A stretch of 36,599 nt of DNA from Rubripirellula sp. (GTDB lineage: Bacteria; Planctomycetota; Planctomycetia; Pirellulales; Pirellulaceae), in contig JADHOA010000006.1 in the NCBI GenBank assembly GCA_016779185.1, positions 1 through 36,599 of the forward strand. Direction: 5' to 3'. The notes beneath the pieces are model-generated. The model did no database searches and had not been told where the DNA came from. It saw nothing but the letters and a program-made list of their open reading frames with translations. Below, one piece after another: positions 17,745-26,669 of this stretch. Every line of letters begins with the position of its first letter. The stretch's first letter is position 1. The position numbers and the translations under genes were made by a program.

Positions 17745-19301
17745 ATGGCAATTCCATTTCAATGTGCGATTGATAGAAATGGGTCTGAACAAGGGTTGCA
17801 GTTGCAATTTTTGCGAATCAGGCTTGTGATTCTAACACTCGGAATCCTCTGTCCAAGCATTGTTTGTCACTCCGAAGAAGCGAGCGCAGATAAGGAAGAA
17901 TTGATACGCCAATCTTTGAATCGAGCTGTCAGGTTTTTTAGAACCGAAGTCTCGACTCACGGCGGGTACGTTCATCAGTATTCGACTGATCTTCGGTATC
18001 GTGAGGGGGAAGGTGCTGTTGGTGCAGAGACCGCTTGGATTGAACCACCGGGTACTCCGTTTGTTGGAGAGGCTTACCTTCGTGCCTATCAAATTTGTAA
18101 AGAACCAATATTGCTAGAAGCCGCCAAAGAGGTTGCAAATGCATTGGTATTGGGGCAGCTTGATTCAGGCGGTTGGGATAACCAAATAGAATTTTCTGCC
18201 AAGAAACGCAGCGAAATCAAGTATCGAATCCCATTTCCTGAGGATGGATCGGGCGGTGGCCCTGTTGCAGCGAAAAGACGGAATACCACAACCTTAGATG
18301 ATAATAAGTCTCAGTCGGCTTGCCATTTTCTGATGAGCTTGGACGAGGTTCTAAATTTCTCGGACCAACAGATTCATCATGCAGCAATCTATGCGCTCCA
18401 CTCATTCTTGCTTGCCCAGTACCCCAATGGGGCTTGGCCGCAGCGATACGATCGAGTGAAAGATGATACGAATCGTTCCAAGATTTATCGAGCATCAATC
18501 CCAGTTGATTGGCCACGTGAGTATCCCGCCAAAAAGTATGGCGATTATTACACGCTGAATGATAATTCGATCAGTGACATGATTTTGCTGATGTTGGATG
18601 CTTGGTCTATTTATGAAGATGAGCAGTATTTGAACGCTGCGAAACGAGGTGGCGACTTCCTCGTCTTGTCACAACTTCCTGATCCTCAGCCCGGTTGGGC
18701 ACAGCAGTACGACGAGAAAATGCATCCCGCGTGGGCACGAAAATTTGAGCCACCCGCGGTAACCGGTGGGGAGTCACAAGCGGTGATGAAGACATTGATG
18801 GTTTTATATCGTCGACTCGCAGGGCACGATTCAAATGCAGACAAGTACCTGCAGCCAATTTCAAGGGCTTTGCCTTACTATCAGAATTCATTGTTACCGA
18901 GCGGAGAATTAGCGAGGTTTTACGAACTCGGTACCAATCAACCCTTATACATGAATCGCAAATACGAACTCACTTATGCGGATGATGATCTTCCGACGCA
19001 TTATGCCTTTGTCGTAAAGTCAAGCCTTAAAAAGATACAGCAGGAGTATGATGAACTATGCAAGTTAGATGCGGATCAGGTGTGGAAAGCACCCGAGATT
19101 TCGCAACCTCGGCGGACTTCATCATTGAATAAAAAAGTTGATGAGGTTGCCAAACGTCTTGATTCGCGAGGAGCGTGGGTTGAGAGAGGTAAGTTAAAGT
19201 ACCATGAGTTAAACGAAGATAATCAGCGTATTATTAGAACCACTACCTTTGCACAAAATATTGTTTTGCTGGCCAGTTGGTTGGGCGGAAGATCCGAGTG
19301 A
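17745..19301 (+). CDS. Pectate-lyase-like secreted polysaccharide lyase (PL10-type)
   Basis: The open frame runs from a GTG at 17679 (540 residues). ATG codons at 17697 and 17745 are better candidates. I prefer 17745 (518 residues) as it shortens the region before the hydrophobic stretch RLVILTLGILCPSIVC, a likely signal peptide. Family features of the alpha/alpha-barrel pectate lyases are seen: SGGWDNQI, QYPNGAWPQRYD near residue 250, YYTLNDNSISDMI, GWAQQYDEKMHPAWARKFEPP and TGGESQAVM. These match the PL10 pattern of paired helices with the active site formed by GxWPQ and the FEPP segment. It likely cleaves uronate-containing polysaccharide outside the cytoplasm. The order between an asparaginase and a release-factor-like gene does not suggest a dedicated pectin locus. 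Confidence 0.85.
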   Translation: MAIPFQCAIDRNGSEQGLQLQFLRIRLVILTLGILCPSIVCHSEEASADKEELIRQSLNRAVRFFRTEVSTHGGYVHQYSTDLRYREGEGAVGAETAWIEPPGTPFVGEAYLRAYQICKEPILLEAAKEVANALVLGQLDSGGWDNQIEFSAKKRSEIKYRIPFPEDGSGGGPVAAKRRNTTTLDDNKSQSACHFLMSLDEVLNFSDQQIHHAAIYALHSFLLAQYPNGAWPQRYDRVKDDTNRSKIYRASIPVDWPREYPAKKYGDYYTLNDNSISDMILLMLDAWSIYEDEQYLNAAKRGGDFLVLSQLPDPQPGWAQQYDEKMHPAWARKFEPPAVTGGESQAVMKTLMVLYRRLAGHDSNADKYLQPISRALPYYQNSLLPSGELARFYELGTNQPLYMNRKYELTYADDDLPTHYAFVVKSSLKKIQQEYDELCKLDADQVWKAPEISQPRRTSSLNKKVDEVAKRLDSRGAWVERGKLKYHELNEDNQRIIRTTTFAQNIVLLASWLGGRSE

Positions 19302-19376
19302 TCGAGAGACAAATAATTGCAATCTCGGTCGAAAGCAGATGACCCATCGGTTTCAATCAGTCGCAGGGTGACAAGT

Positions 19377-19949
19377 GTGGACAAAAATGCTCAGGTTCCT
19401 GATCGATCGGATCGATTTCCGCTTGAAGTTCGTCTTGGATTGCATCCCTGTTGTATCTCACCCGAGGAACTCTCGAGTCAGTGCGAATTAAGAACACAGC
19501 GTCGCAGTGGACCTGGTGGCCAGCATCGCAACAAAACGAGTAGCGGTGTCTTTCTGTTTCATGCTGCAACCGGTGTTACCGCAGAAGCGACTGAGCGACG
19601 TAGTCAAGCCGATAATCGGCGTGTCGCATTCGGGCGAATGCGATTAAAACTTGCACTCGAAGTACGTACGATTTCACCCTTGGTTGCTTTGATTACGTCC
19701 CAGGAGAGGCTGATTCGAGATCGGCTTCGGAATCGCCGAATGCGTGTTTCGCAACAGCATGCTGATTATCCCGTGCTGATCTCTTTATTGCTAAATGACT
19801 TATACGTTTCGGGTGGTCAGCCAAGTCTTTTGACGGAGGAGTGGGGAGTGGGTTCAAGTGCGATTGTCCGGTTCCTGAAAACATTCCCTCCCTCATGGGT
19901 TTTTGTCAACGCAATTCGACATCACCATGGTCGATTGCCACTTAAATGA
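19377..19949 (+). CDS. Release-factor-like protein with GGQ domain (RF-1 domain family)
   Basis: The ORF track starts at TTG 19317. I choose GTG 19377 (190 residues) because AGGG lies 8 nt upstream. The core is RRSGPGGQHRNKTSSGV, the GGQ loop (residues 47-49) that triggers peptidyl-tRNA hydrolysis on the ribosome, followed by the family pattern TATEATERRSQADNR-like (here VTAEATERRSQADNRRVA). There is no codon-recognition domain as in RF1/RF2, and no ArfB-style Lys/Arg-rich C-terminal tail is obvious. The C-terminal half (YPVLISLLLNDLY...) is of unknown fold. It may be a rescue-type hydrolase or a planctomycete-specific release-factor paralog. Confidence 0.85.
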   Translation: MDKNAQVPDRSDRFPLEVRLGLHPCCISPEELSSQCELRTQRRSGPGGQHRNKTSSGVFLFHAATGVTAEATERRSQADNRRVAFGRMRLKLALEVRTISPLVALITSQERLIRDRLRNRRMRVSQQHADYPVLISLLLNDLYVSGGQPSLLTEEWGVGSSAIVRFLKTFPPSWVFVNAIRHHHGRLPLK

Positions 19950-20077
19950 ATCAATTACCAATTGCGGCATTGGTCGTTGAATAGGACAGTTTTTGATTCT
20001 GGAGTTCGCTATGATGTGGGTGGGCTAATTGGAGATAGCATCCGTGGCTCACTGGGGTGATCGAGTAACTTTTACAA

Positions 20078-22381
20078 ATGTTTTTTAGCGAGATTTTGAT
20101 GCGGTCCATGAATAAGGTTTTTCTTGTCTATGTTTTGGCGTCAACCTTTTTCTTACAAGGTGTTCAGACCTCTCATTCTGCCGAAGTCTTTGTCGAAGCA
20201 GAGAGTTTCAAAAACCTCGGTGGATGGAAGCTCGATACCCAGTTCATTCAATCCATGGGTTCACCGTATCTGTTAGCCCACGGACTCGGTGAGAAAGTTG
20301 AAGATGCTTCCACACAGCTCAGCGTACCATCTACAGCAAAATACCGTGTTTGGGTTCGCACTTACGATTGGGTTGCACGTTGGGATGCCTCGCCTTCACC
20401 GGGGAGATTCAAAATTTCCATCTCGGGATCTTCTCTGCCTGTCATCTTCGGAACCGAGGGTAAAACATGGGGTTGGCAAGATGGAGGAACCATTGAGCTG
20501 GAAAAGGGTCAATGCGAATTACGTCTCATCGATGAAACTGGATTCAATGGTCGATGCGACTGTATTTACTTGACCTCTGATCTTGATGCGGTTCCACCCC
20601 CGACTGGTAATGTTTTGTCTGCTTGGCGAAGAGGTCAGCTCCACCTCCCCGAAACGCCTGTCAGCAAAGGGCCATATGATCTTGTTGTGGTAGGCGGTGG
20701 ATACGCTGGGATGGGATCAGCTATTTCGGCTGCACGGATGGGCTGTCGGGTCGCTCTTGTTCAGGATAGGCCTGTGCTCGGAGGCAATGGTTCAAGTGAG
20801 GTGAGGGTTTGGGCCAAAGGGAACATCAGGCGTGGCAAATTTCCGCGAATCGGTGAGATCATCGAGGAGTTTGCTGACCACGCGACGAAATCACCCGGTC
20901 GCTACGAAGAATTCGGCGATGATCTAAAAGAACAGGTGGTTCGCGCGGAACCGAATATTGACTTGATGCTTAACCATCATGCTTTCGCCGTTGAGATGAA
21001 TGATCAAGTCATTCAAGCGGTCAAAGCCATCGATACTCGATCGGGCGCAGAAGTAAGAATCCTTGGCGATTATTTTGCGGATTGTACTGGACATGCTTGG
21101 ATTGGTGCGTGGGCGGAAGCGGATCAGGAAATGACACCTGATGGTCGAATGGGCATGAGCAATATGTGGGCGTGGGGTGAGCAAGACAAGCAAGTTTTGT
21201 TTCCAGAAACACCGTGGGCTTTACCGTTGGAGATGGAGGACTTTCCTTATCCTCGAGACCATCATGGGCAATGGTTTTGGGAAAGCGGTTTTGATAAGGA
21301 TCCACTAGGTGACGCCGAGGGAATTCGTGATTGGAATCTTCGCGCGGTCTTTGGTGCGTTCAATGCGATGAAGAATCGTGACGGTGCTGCGGATCACCGG
21401 AATGCCTACTTAACATGGGTCGCTTACATCGGTGGACCGAGAGAAAGTCGTCGATTGATGGGTGACGTAGTACTGACGGAGGATGATGTTGTCTCCAAAC
21501 GCGAGTTCCCCGATGGATGCGTGCCGAGCACTTGGTCGATCGATTTGCATTACCCCAAGCAGCAATATGCGACAAAGTTTCCCGAAAATCCTTTCATTTC
21601 CATTGCTGTCCATGGAAAGGGTGTCGATCGGAATTATGGCTATCCTGTTCCTTATCGTTGCTTTTACAGCCGTAACATCAATAACCTGTTCATGGCGGGG
21701 CGGTGTATCAGCGTTACCCATGAAGCGCTGGGAACCACGCGGGTGATGAAAACCTGCGGCATGATGGGTGAGGTTGTCGGTAAGGCAGCATCGATTTGTG
21801 CTTTGAACCAGTGCACACCCAGAGAAGTTTACGAAAAGCATCTTGATGATCTGTTAGATCTCGTGCAGCTTCCTGGAAAAGCTCGTCGCAGTACCCCTTC
21901 TGGTGATATCTCTATTCCACAAGATGCTTTGCCTCTGGCGGGTCCGATGGGGCCACCCACGGGTAAGGCAATAAGCGAAATTGAGGGAGTGGTTGTCGAT
22001 GATGATCAGGCAATTCTTAAAGGTTCGTGGACGTCTGGAACAGGGTTACCAAACTTCGTCCAGTATGGATATCGATACGGAAGTCCTAATACAGAATCAT
22101 CTGCAACTTATACGCTCAAAGCGACCCAAGCAGGCACCTATGCGATTGAGGTATTTACGCAGCCTCATGAAAATCGATCGACCAAGACTCCTGTTCTGAT
22201 TTTGCAAGCGGGTCAAGTCACCAAACACGTGGTTGATCAACGTGCACCGGCTCCGGATGGAGTTGCGCGTGTCACACAGGTGCAATTGGTGGAAAATGAA
22301 TCGGTCGTTGTAACCATTGAGACCAAAGGGGCCAATGGAACGGTCCATATCGATGCGGTCCGCCTAATTGAATTGCCGTGA
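20078..22381 (+). CDS. Secreted FAD-dependent oxidoreductase with N- and C-terminal carbohydrate-binding-like domains
   Basis: 767 residues from ATG 20078; ATGs at 20099 and 20108 are also possible. The N-terminus VFLVYVLASTFFLQG is a signal peptide. Residues about 36-170 form a beta-rich module (VFVEAESFKNLGGW) like carbohydrate-binding or golvesin-type domains. The dinucleotide motif VVVGGGYAGMGSA (about 204-215) and PVLGGNGSSEVR begin an FAD_oxidored-type domain, ending with NLFMAGRCISVTHEALGTTRVMKTCG. Residues about 635-767 are a golvesin-like C-terminal domain (GSWTSGTG, YGYRYGS, AGTYAIEVF). Such proteins are often mislabelled xanthan lyase. It presumably oxidises a glycan- or sugar-linked substrate outside the cytoplasm. 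Its stop codon overlaps the next gene's GTG start by 4 nt, strongly suggesting a functional pair with that redox membrane protein. Confidence 0.88.
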   Translation: MFFSEILMRSMNKVFLVYVLASTFFLQGVQTSHSAEVFVEAESFKNLGGWKLDTQFIQSMGSPYLLAHGLGEKVEDASTQLSVPSTAKYRVWVRTYDWVARWDASPSPGRFKISISGSSLPVIFGTEGKTWGWQDGGTIELEKGQCELRLIDETGFNGRCDCIYLTSDLDAVPPPTGNVLSAWRRGQLHLPETPVSKGPYDLVVVGGGYAGMGSAISAARMGCRVALVQDRPVLGGNGSSEVRVWAKGNIRRGKFPRIGEIIEEFADHATKSPGRYEEFGDDLKEQVVRAEPNIDLMLNHHAFAVEMNDQVIQAVKAIDTRSGAEVRILGDYFADCTGHAWIGAWAEADQEMTPDGRMGMSNMWAWGEQDKQVLFPETPWALPLEMEDFPYPRDHHGQWFWESGFDKDPLGDAEGIRDWNLRAVFGAFNAMKNRDGAADHRNAYLTWVAYIGGPRESRRLMGDVVLTEDDVVSKREFPDGCVPSTWSIDLHYPKQQYATKFPENPFISIAVHGKGVDRNYGYPVPYRCFYSRNINNLFMAGRCISVTHEALGTTRVMKTCGMMGEVVGKAASICALNQCTPREVYEKHLDDLLDLVQLPGKARRSTPSGDISIPQDALPLAGPMGPPTGKAISEIEGVVVDDDQAILKGSWTSGTGLPNFVQYGYRYGSPNTESSATYTLKATQAGTYAIEVFTQPHENRSTKTPVLILQAGQVTKHVVDQRAPAPDGVARVTQVQLVENESVVVTIETKGANGTVHIDAVRLIELP

Positions 22382-24099
22382 ACCGTTCACTCCCGATCTT
22401 GAGTCAGAAGTCGCAGTATTCGCCGTGGCGATTGTACTTGCTGCATCTACTTCGTCTTTCAATGATTGTGTCATTGATGGTAGCGATTCCACGTGCAGCG
22501 GTTACTCCTCGGGATGGATTTGACTCGCCATCGATTGGTCAACTAATCGATTCAGGAATTTCGATTCCATCGGGTATCACGATTGGTGCCAAAGATGGGC
22601 AAAGCCGCCTGTGGGTCTTGGAAGATTCGCAGGGTAATCGGTTTGGTTGGCTGGCAAGAACTTTTCCAGACGCTCAGAAGTCAATTGGTTATCGGGGGCC
22701 CTCTGAAGCGATTATCGTTCTTGATAATGAACTGCGAATTGCTTCGGTTGGATTGTTGTCCAGCGACGATACTCAAGAACACATCGATGCAGTTAAAGGC
22801 GATGCTGGTTTTTTTCAGCAATTTGAGGGCTGGGATTGGACGCATGCACCTACCGCTAGAGGAATAGATGGAGTGTCTGGCGCGACACTCACGTCATTGG
22901 CGCTCGCGGAAGGATTGGCTCTACGCATGGGCGGCGAGGTGCCTTCGCTCATCTTCAACCAGCCGCTTGATTTGGCCGAAGCTCAACTTGTTTTTGAGCA
23001 GGCAGCGTCGATTGACACTGATTCGGGAGAAGTTTTTGATTCAGAAAATAAGCCAATGGGATACGTCTTACGAACCGGAGTGTATAGCGATGATTTGACG
23101 GGTTATCAGGGTCCAACCGAACTCCTGATCCACTTGGATGGACATGAAAAAATTTCGTCCGTGCGTATCAGAAAGTCTTTCGATAATGAACCTTACGTTG
23201 ACTATGTTCGAACAGAGTATGGGTTCTGGAAAATTTTTCGCGACATGAGCTTGGAGCAGCTATCCAATTTTGATCCGATAGTCGAGGGGGTTGAGGGTGT
23301 CTCTGGCGCGACGATGACTAGCCAGAATATTGCCCACACTTTGGTTGCTGCCGCCAAAGAACATCAGCGAAAATTGATAAGTGCCAAGACAATAAAGCAA
23401 TCAGTGCCAATACGGTGGAGTTGGCGAGATATTGTGACCTTCGTTGTGTTAATCGTTGCGGCTTTCGCGCAAACCACTCGATCCAATTGGACGAAACGAT
23501 GGCGAAAAGTATGGCTGGTAACAACAGTGCTTGTCATCGGCCTGTTGTCAGGCAATTTGCTTTCGATGGCTTTAATCGCAGGTTGGTCCGCTGAAGGGAT
23601 TGCGTGGCGACTTGCGCCAGGCCTTGCGACCGTCGCAGCGTTTGCGTTTCTCTTTCCCATTCTTTCCAAGAACAATTTGTATTGCAATCATCTGTGCCCC
23701 CACGGTGCGATGCAACAGTTAGTCAAGCCGAGGAAGGTTTCTAATAGGATCAAATCTGCATTGGATGGGATTCGAAAGTGGCTACATCGGTTGCCCGGCA
23801 CGCTCTTGCTTGCTGCTTATTTGGCAATTCAATTGGTACCCACCCTTGATCTTTCGCGTTGGGAGCCCTTCCACGCTTATTTGTTTCGCGTTTCAAGTAT
23901 GACTACCATCGGCTTTGCAGTAGGAACGGTTGTTGTCTCGAGGTTTCTGCCCATGGCCTACTGCCGATTTGGCTGCCCAACCGGTTTTATCTTGGGCTAC
24001 CTTCGGTTGAACGCAAAAAGTGGTTCCCTTCGCTTGGCAGATGGAGTTGTTTTGGTGCTTGCATTGTCGGTTTGGTCAATGCGATGGATCTGGCCATAA
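22378..24099 (+). CDS. Membrane electron-transfer protein with two FMN-binding domains and two CxxxCP motifs (NosR/PceC-like)
   Basis: 573 residues, GTG start in a GTGA overlap with the FAD oxidoreductase. Segment order: an N-terminal hydrophobic anchor (about 20-40); a first FMN-binding domain ending in GVSGATLTS (SGAT 167-170, predicted covalent flavin Thr172); a second FMN-binding domain ending in GVSGATMTS (SGAT 309-312, Thr314); then six hydrophobic segments from about 352 to 572. Between these lie YCNHLCPHG (C436, C440) and YCRFGCPTG (C529, C533). The CxxxCP pairs are those of the NosR/NapH/PceC membrane families. No classical CxxCxxCxxxCP ferredoxin domain is present. The protein likely moves electrons between the quinone pool and an exported partner. 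Two FMN domains are more than the one usual in NosR or PceC. Confidence 0.87.
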   Translation: MNRSLPILSQKSQYSPWRLYLLHLLRLSMIVSLMVAIPRAAVTPRDGFDSPSIGQLIDSGISIPSGITIGAKDGQSRLWVLEDSQGNRFGWLARTFPDAQKSIGYRGPSEAIIVLDNELRIASVGLLSSDDTQEHIDAVKGDAGFFQQFEGWDWTHAPTARGIDGVSGATLTSLALAEGLALRMGGEVPSLIFNQPLDLAEAQLVFEQAASIDTDSGEVFDSENKPMGYVLRTGVYSDDLTGYQGPTELLIHLDGHEKISSVRIRKSFDNEPYVDYVRTEYGFWKIFRDMSLEQLSNFDPIVEGVEGVSGATMTSQNIAHTLVAAAKEHQRKLISAKTIKQSVPIRWSWRDIVTFVVLIVAAFAQTTRSNWTKRWRKVWLVTTVLVIGLLSGNLLSMALIAGWSAEGIAWRLAPGLATVAAFAFLFPILSKNNLYCNHLCPHGAMQQLVKPRKVSNRIKSALDGIRKWLHRLPGTLLLAAYLAIQLVPTLDLSRWEPFHAYLFRVSSMTTIGFAVGTVVVSRFLPMAYCRFGCPTGFILGYLRLNAKSGSLRLADGVVLVLALSVWSMRWIWP

Positions 24100-24112
24100 G
24101 AAAGTGAATCAA

Positions 24113-25468
24113 TCACGTAGGGGATGGTTTCCTTCGAAATTGAATGTATGCCCATGTGTGTGCAGGAGCCAAGAAAAGACCCATTCCCATCGCGTAACCA
24201 AACAGTACACCGCTAGTACTAAAGTAATAGCCACCACACCATACCGCGATCGCGGTTGGAATCGATCCGAAAAGCGAAGCGGCCAAGAGCGGTTTGGCTT
24301 TCATTGCTAGAACATAAAAGCCTTGGATTGCAGCGATGTGATTTGCCAAAGCGCCAATAGCGAGCAAAATGACTTGTAATGGTTCTAGGAATCGTGTTTC
24401 AAGTCCCGGTTTGACGTTGGGCAAGAAAAGAACGATTGCTACAAGGGCTGCAAAGCCAGTCACCAGCAGAATCGTCGAAATGACCGCGGTTTGCCGCCAA
24501 AGGGTTCCAGCTGTTTCCCTATCACCTTTTCCGTGATGAATTGCAACCAAAGGGTATTTTGTTTGGACCCAAGCAAGCGCCACCATCTGAATCGCTGAAG
24601 AGATGCTAAGCGTCATGCCAAGTGGTGCAGCCTCTGAGTCACTGTGAAATGTGCAAACAATAATCGTGAAGAATTGTGTGGCAAAGTGAAAGCTGGCGGT
24701 AATCAATGCGACTCGCCACTGAACAGGAACGACCTCTCGCATCCAAGCAAATGTCGAATCCTGAGAATCAATATTGAGGTACTGCGTAAAGAAGCTTCGT
24801 TTTGAGTAAAGGACGATATACGCCGCAACCATTGCTTGAGTCATTGAGGCCAAGACGAGAGACCATAGCTTGAGCCCGGAAAAAAGGGCTGCCCACACCG
24901 CGAGTGATCCAAGAACCATTTGCCCGAGGCGGTACCGATAAATGAGGTCGCGAAAACCAGCACCTTCCAAAATTGCAATCGACGGCGCAAAGGCCACGGC
25001 AACAGCTGCCGCCGGAATTGCTGCTAGTAGCGGAAGTTGCCACGATGTTTGAGAATCGCTGAGAGTGAGCCATCCAAAGATAATGGCGATGATCGCGTAG
25101 AGAATCGCGGCGACGCTGAACCAGCGAGTCGATGCTCGAATTAGATCTCGCATTCTTGTTGCTGCGTGAATCCATGCTTTATCGTTTTCTGATGGATTCG
25201 ATTTTTGATTAACTAGGCTGATCGCCGCGGTAGCATGTCCACTTTGGCTTACAAGAACATTTATCAGACCAAGCTCGAAATAAGCCTGTATGCCGACGAT
25301 GCCAATGATTGAGTAGTAGATGCCCTGCTCGGATAAATCAAGCGATTCAATTAAGAAGACAATCGTGATTGGCCCCGAGATCGCTTGCCATAATCGAGTC
25401 AGCAATGCGTATCCAAGGGTCTCATCCCACTGAAGTCGATGCAGTATTTTTTTTAACGCGCTATTCAA
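24113..25468 (-). CDS. Polysaccharide-type flippase (Wzx/MATE-like multi-pass membrane protein)
   Basis: 451 residues with about twelve hydrophobic segments, beginning WQAISGPITIVFLIESLDLSEQGIYYSIIGIVG, the arrangement of O-antigen or lipid-linked oligosaccharide flippases (MOP superfamily). No catalytic motif is expected. The start is a TTG overlapping the glycosyltransferase stop by 4 nt (TTGA), so the pair is translationally coupled. Its stop lies 13 bp from the stop of the convergent FMN protein gene, with no visible terminator between them. It likely moves a lipid-linked glycan made with the neighbouring glycosyltransferase across the inner membrane. Substrate is unknown. Confidence 0.82.
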   Translation of the reverse strand: MNSALKKILHRLQWDETLGYALLTRLWQAISGPITIVFLIESLDLSEQGIYYSIIGIVGIQAYFELGLINVLVSQSGHATAAISLVNQKSNPSENDKAWIHAATRMRDLIRASTRWFSVAAILYAIIAIIFGWLTLSDSQTSWQLPLLAAIPAAAVAVAFAPSIAILEGAGFRDLIYRYRLGQMVLGSLAVWAALFSGLKLWSLVLASMTQAMVAAYIVLYSKRSFFTQYLNIDSQDSTFAWMREVVPVQWRVALITASFHFATQFFTIIVCTFHSDSEAAPLGMTLSISSAIQMVALAWVQTKYPLVAIHHGKGDRETAGTLWRQTAVISTILLVTGFAALVAIVLFLPNVKPGLETRFLEPLQVILLAIGALANHIAAIQGFYVLAMKAKPLLAASLFGSIPTAIAVWCGGYYFSTSGVLFGYAMGMGLFLAPAHTWAYIQFRRKPSPT

Positions 25469-26601
25469 GATTGTTTCTTCGCTCGAATTGGCAGTGATTC
25501 AGAATCTTCGAGTGTTGATCGGTTGACTGTAGTTCCATGGTTTCTGTGGAAGAGCCTTCGTCTCAAGTGATTGATTTTTCGACCGATTCGATAAAAAGAC
25601 AACTGAGGTAAATGGCCAAGCCTAGCTTTTTTCCCCGCTTCGAAACGAGGAGTTTGATTACCGAATCCGATGATCACATCAACCAGTGCCGTGACCGCTG
25701 CGACCCAGAGAACAACCGAAAATGGATGTTTTTGCAAAGCAATAAAAAGCATTCCCATCGCTGAATATGGATTGCCAGACTTTAGGGACAAGTTGATCCA
25801 ATAGATTCTTCGGTTCCAATCATCCTTCCTTAAAGGAGGAATCTCCGTATCGACTGCGTGGATCGCAGGAAGTCCTCGGGCGGCCCGTTGCTCATTGAGA
25901 ATTTGTTGGCCTTGTTGTCTCTGTTGGATGTTGGCTGTCCAGTTGGCGGAAGATGCGTGAACCCGGTAATAAAGGTGCACCGTTTCAAGATTCCACAGTT
26001 CTCCTCGTTCAGCCAATCGCAGCCAAAGTGAATAATCTTCTGCACATGGAAAACGCTCGTCATAAGATCCGGCTTCTACCACCGCAGACTTTCGGACCGT
26101 TACACATGATTGAAAAAAAGCATTAGCTTGCCCCGATAGATGTCTCTGATGAATTTCCTCGTGGCTGAGCGGATGCTCGATTGGCGCGATCGCATGACGC
26201 TGTCCCGTCATGGCATAGCCCTGCCCTCCAACGGCAACGCAGGCGTCATGCTCGAGAAGGAATCTCACTTGGTCGTTGATCCATTCCGGGGAAGCAATGT
26301 CATCGCCATCAATCCATGCAATGAATTCTGTTTCAGCAAGATCCAGTAGCCGATTGCGTGTCTTTGCACGTCCCTGATTTTTTTGCGTCAGTGCTCGGAT
26401 GGATTGGTCTTTGTCAGCCAGTTCCATCGCGATCTGAAAAGAGGTGTCCGTTGATCCGTCATCAAGAATGATGATCGATTTCGCCCCCAAGTAAGTTTGC
26501 TTCAGTACGCTTTCGACGGTATCCCTCAGGTAACGTTCAAGGTTGTAGACCGGTATCACCACGGTCACGGCAGGAAGCAAGTTGACGGAGTCGTTCTTCA
26601 T
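25465..26601 (-). CDS. Family 2 glycosyltransferase
   Basis: 378 residues. The GT-A fold signatures are clear: VTVVIPVYNLERYL near residue 12, ILDDGSTD (46-52), the metal-binding DGDD (98-101) and EDYSLWLRLAERG, which carries the ED motif and is typical of GT2 acceptor-site regions. The last 100 residues include a hydrophobic stretch (VVLWVAAVTALVDVIIGF) that may anchor the enzyme to the inner membrane, followed by a basic tail. It probably adds a sugar to a lipid-linked or surface glycan. It overlaps the flippase gene and follows an FkbM gene by 68 bp. Donor and acceptor cannot be read from sequence. Confidence 0.93.
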   Translation of the reverse strand: MKNDSVNLLPAVTVVIPVYNLERYLRDTVESVLKQTYLGAKSIIILDDGSTDTSFQIAMELADKDQSIRALTQKNQGRAKTRNRLLDLAETEFIAWIDGDDIASPEWINDQVRFLLEHDACVAVGGQGYAMTGQRHAIAPIEHPLSHEEIHQRHLSGQANAFFQSCVTVRKSAVVEAGSYDERFPCAEDYSLWLRLAERGELWNLETVHLYYRVHASSANWTANIQQRQQGQQILNEQRAARGLPAIHAVDTEIPPLRKDDWNRRIYWINLSLKSGNPYSAMGMLFIALQKHPFSVVLWVAAVTALVDVIIGFGNQTPRFEAGKKARLGHLPQLSFYRIGRKINHLRRRLFHRNHGTTVNRSTLEDSESLPIRAKKQS

Positions 26602-26669
26602 CAGGATCCGTATCGCTTTTGATTCAATTGATTCTTTCGAGGCGTTGGTGACTCTGCGAATGCTAACTG

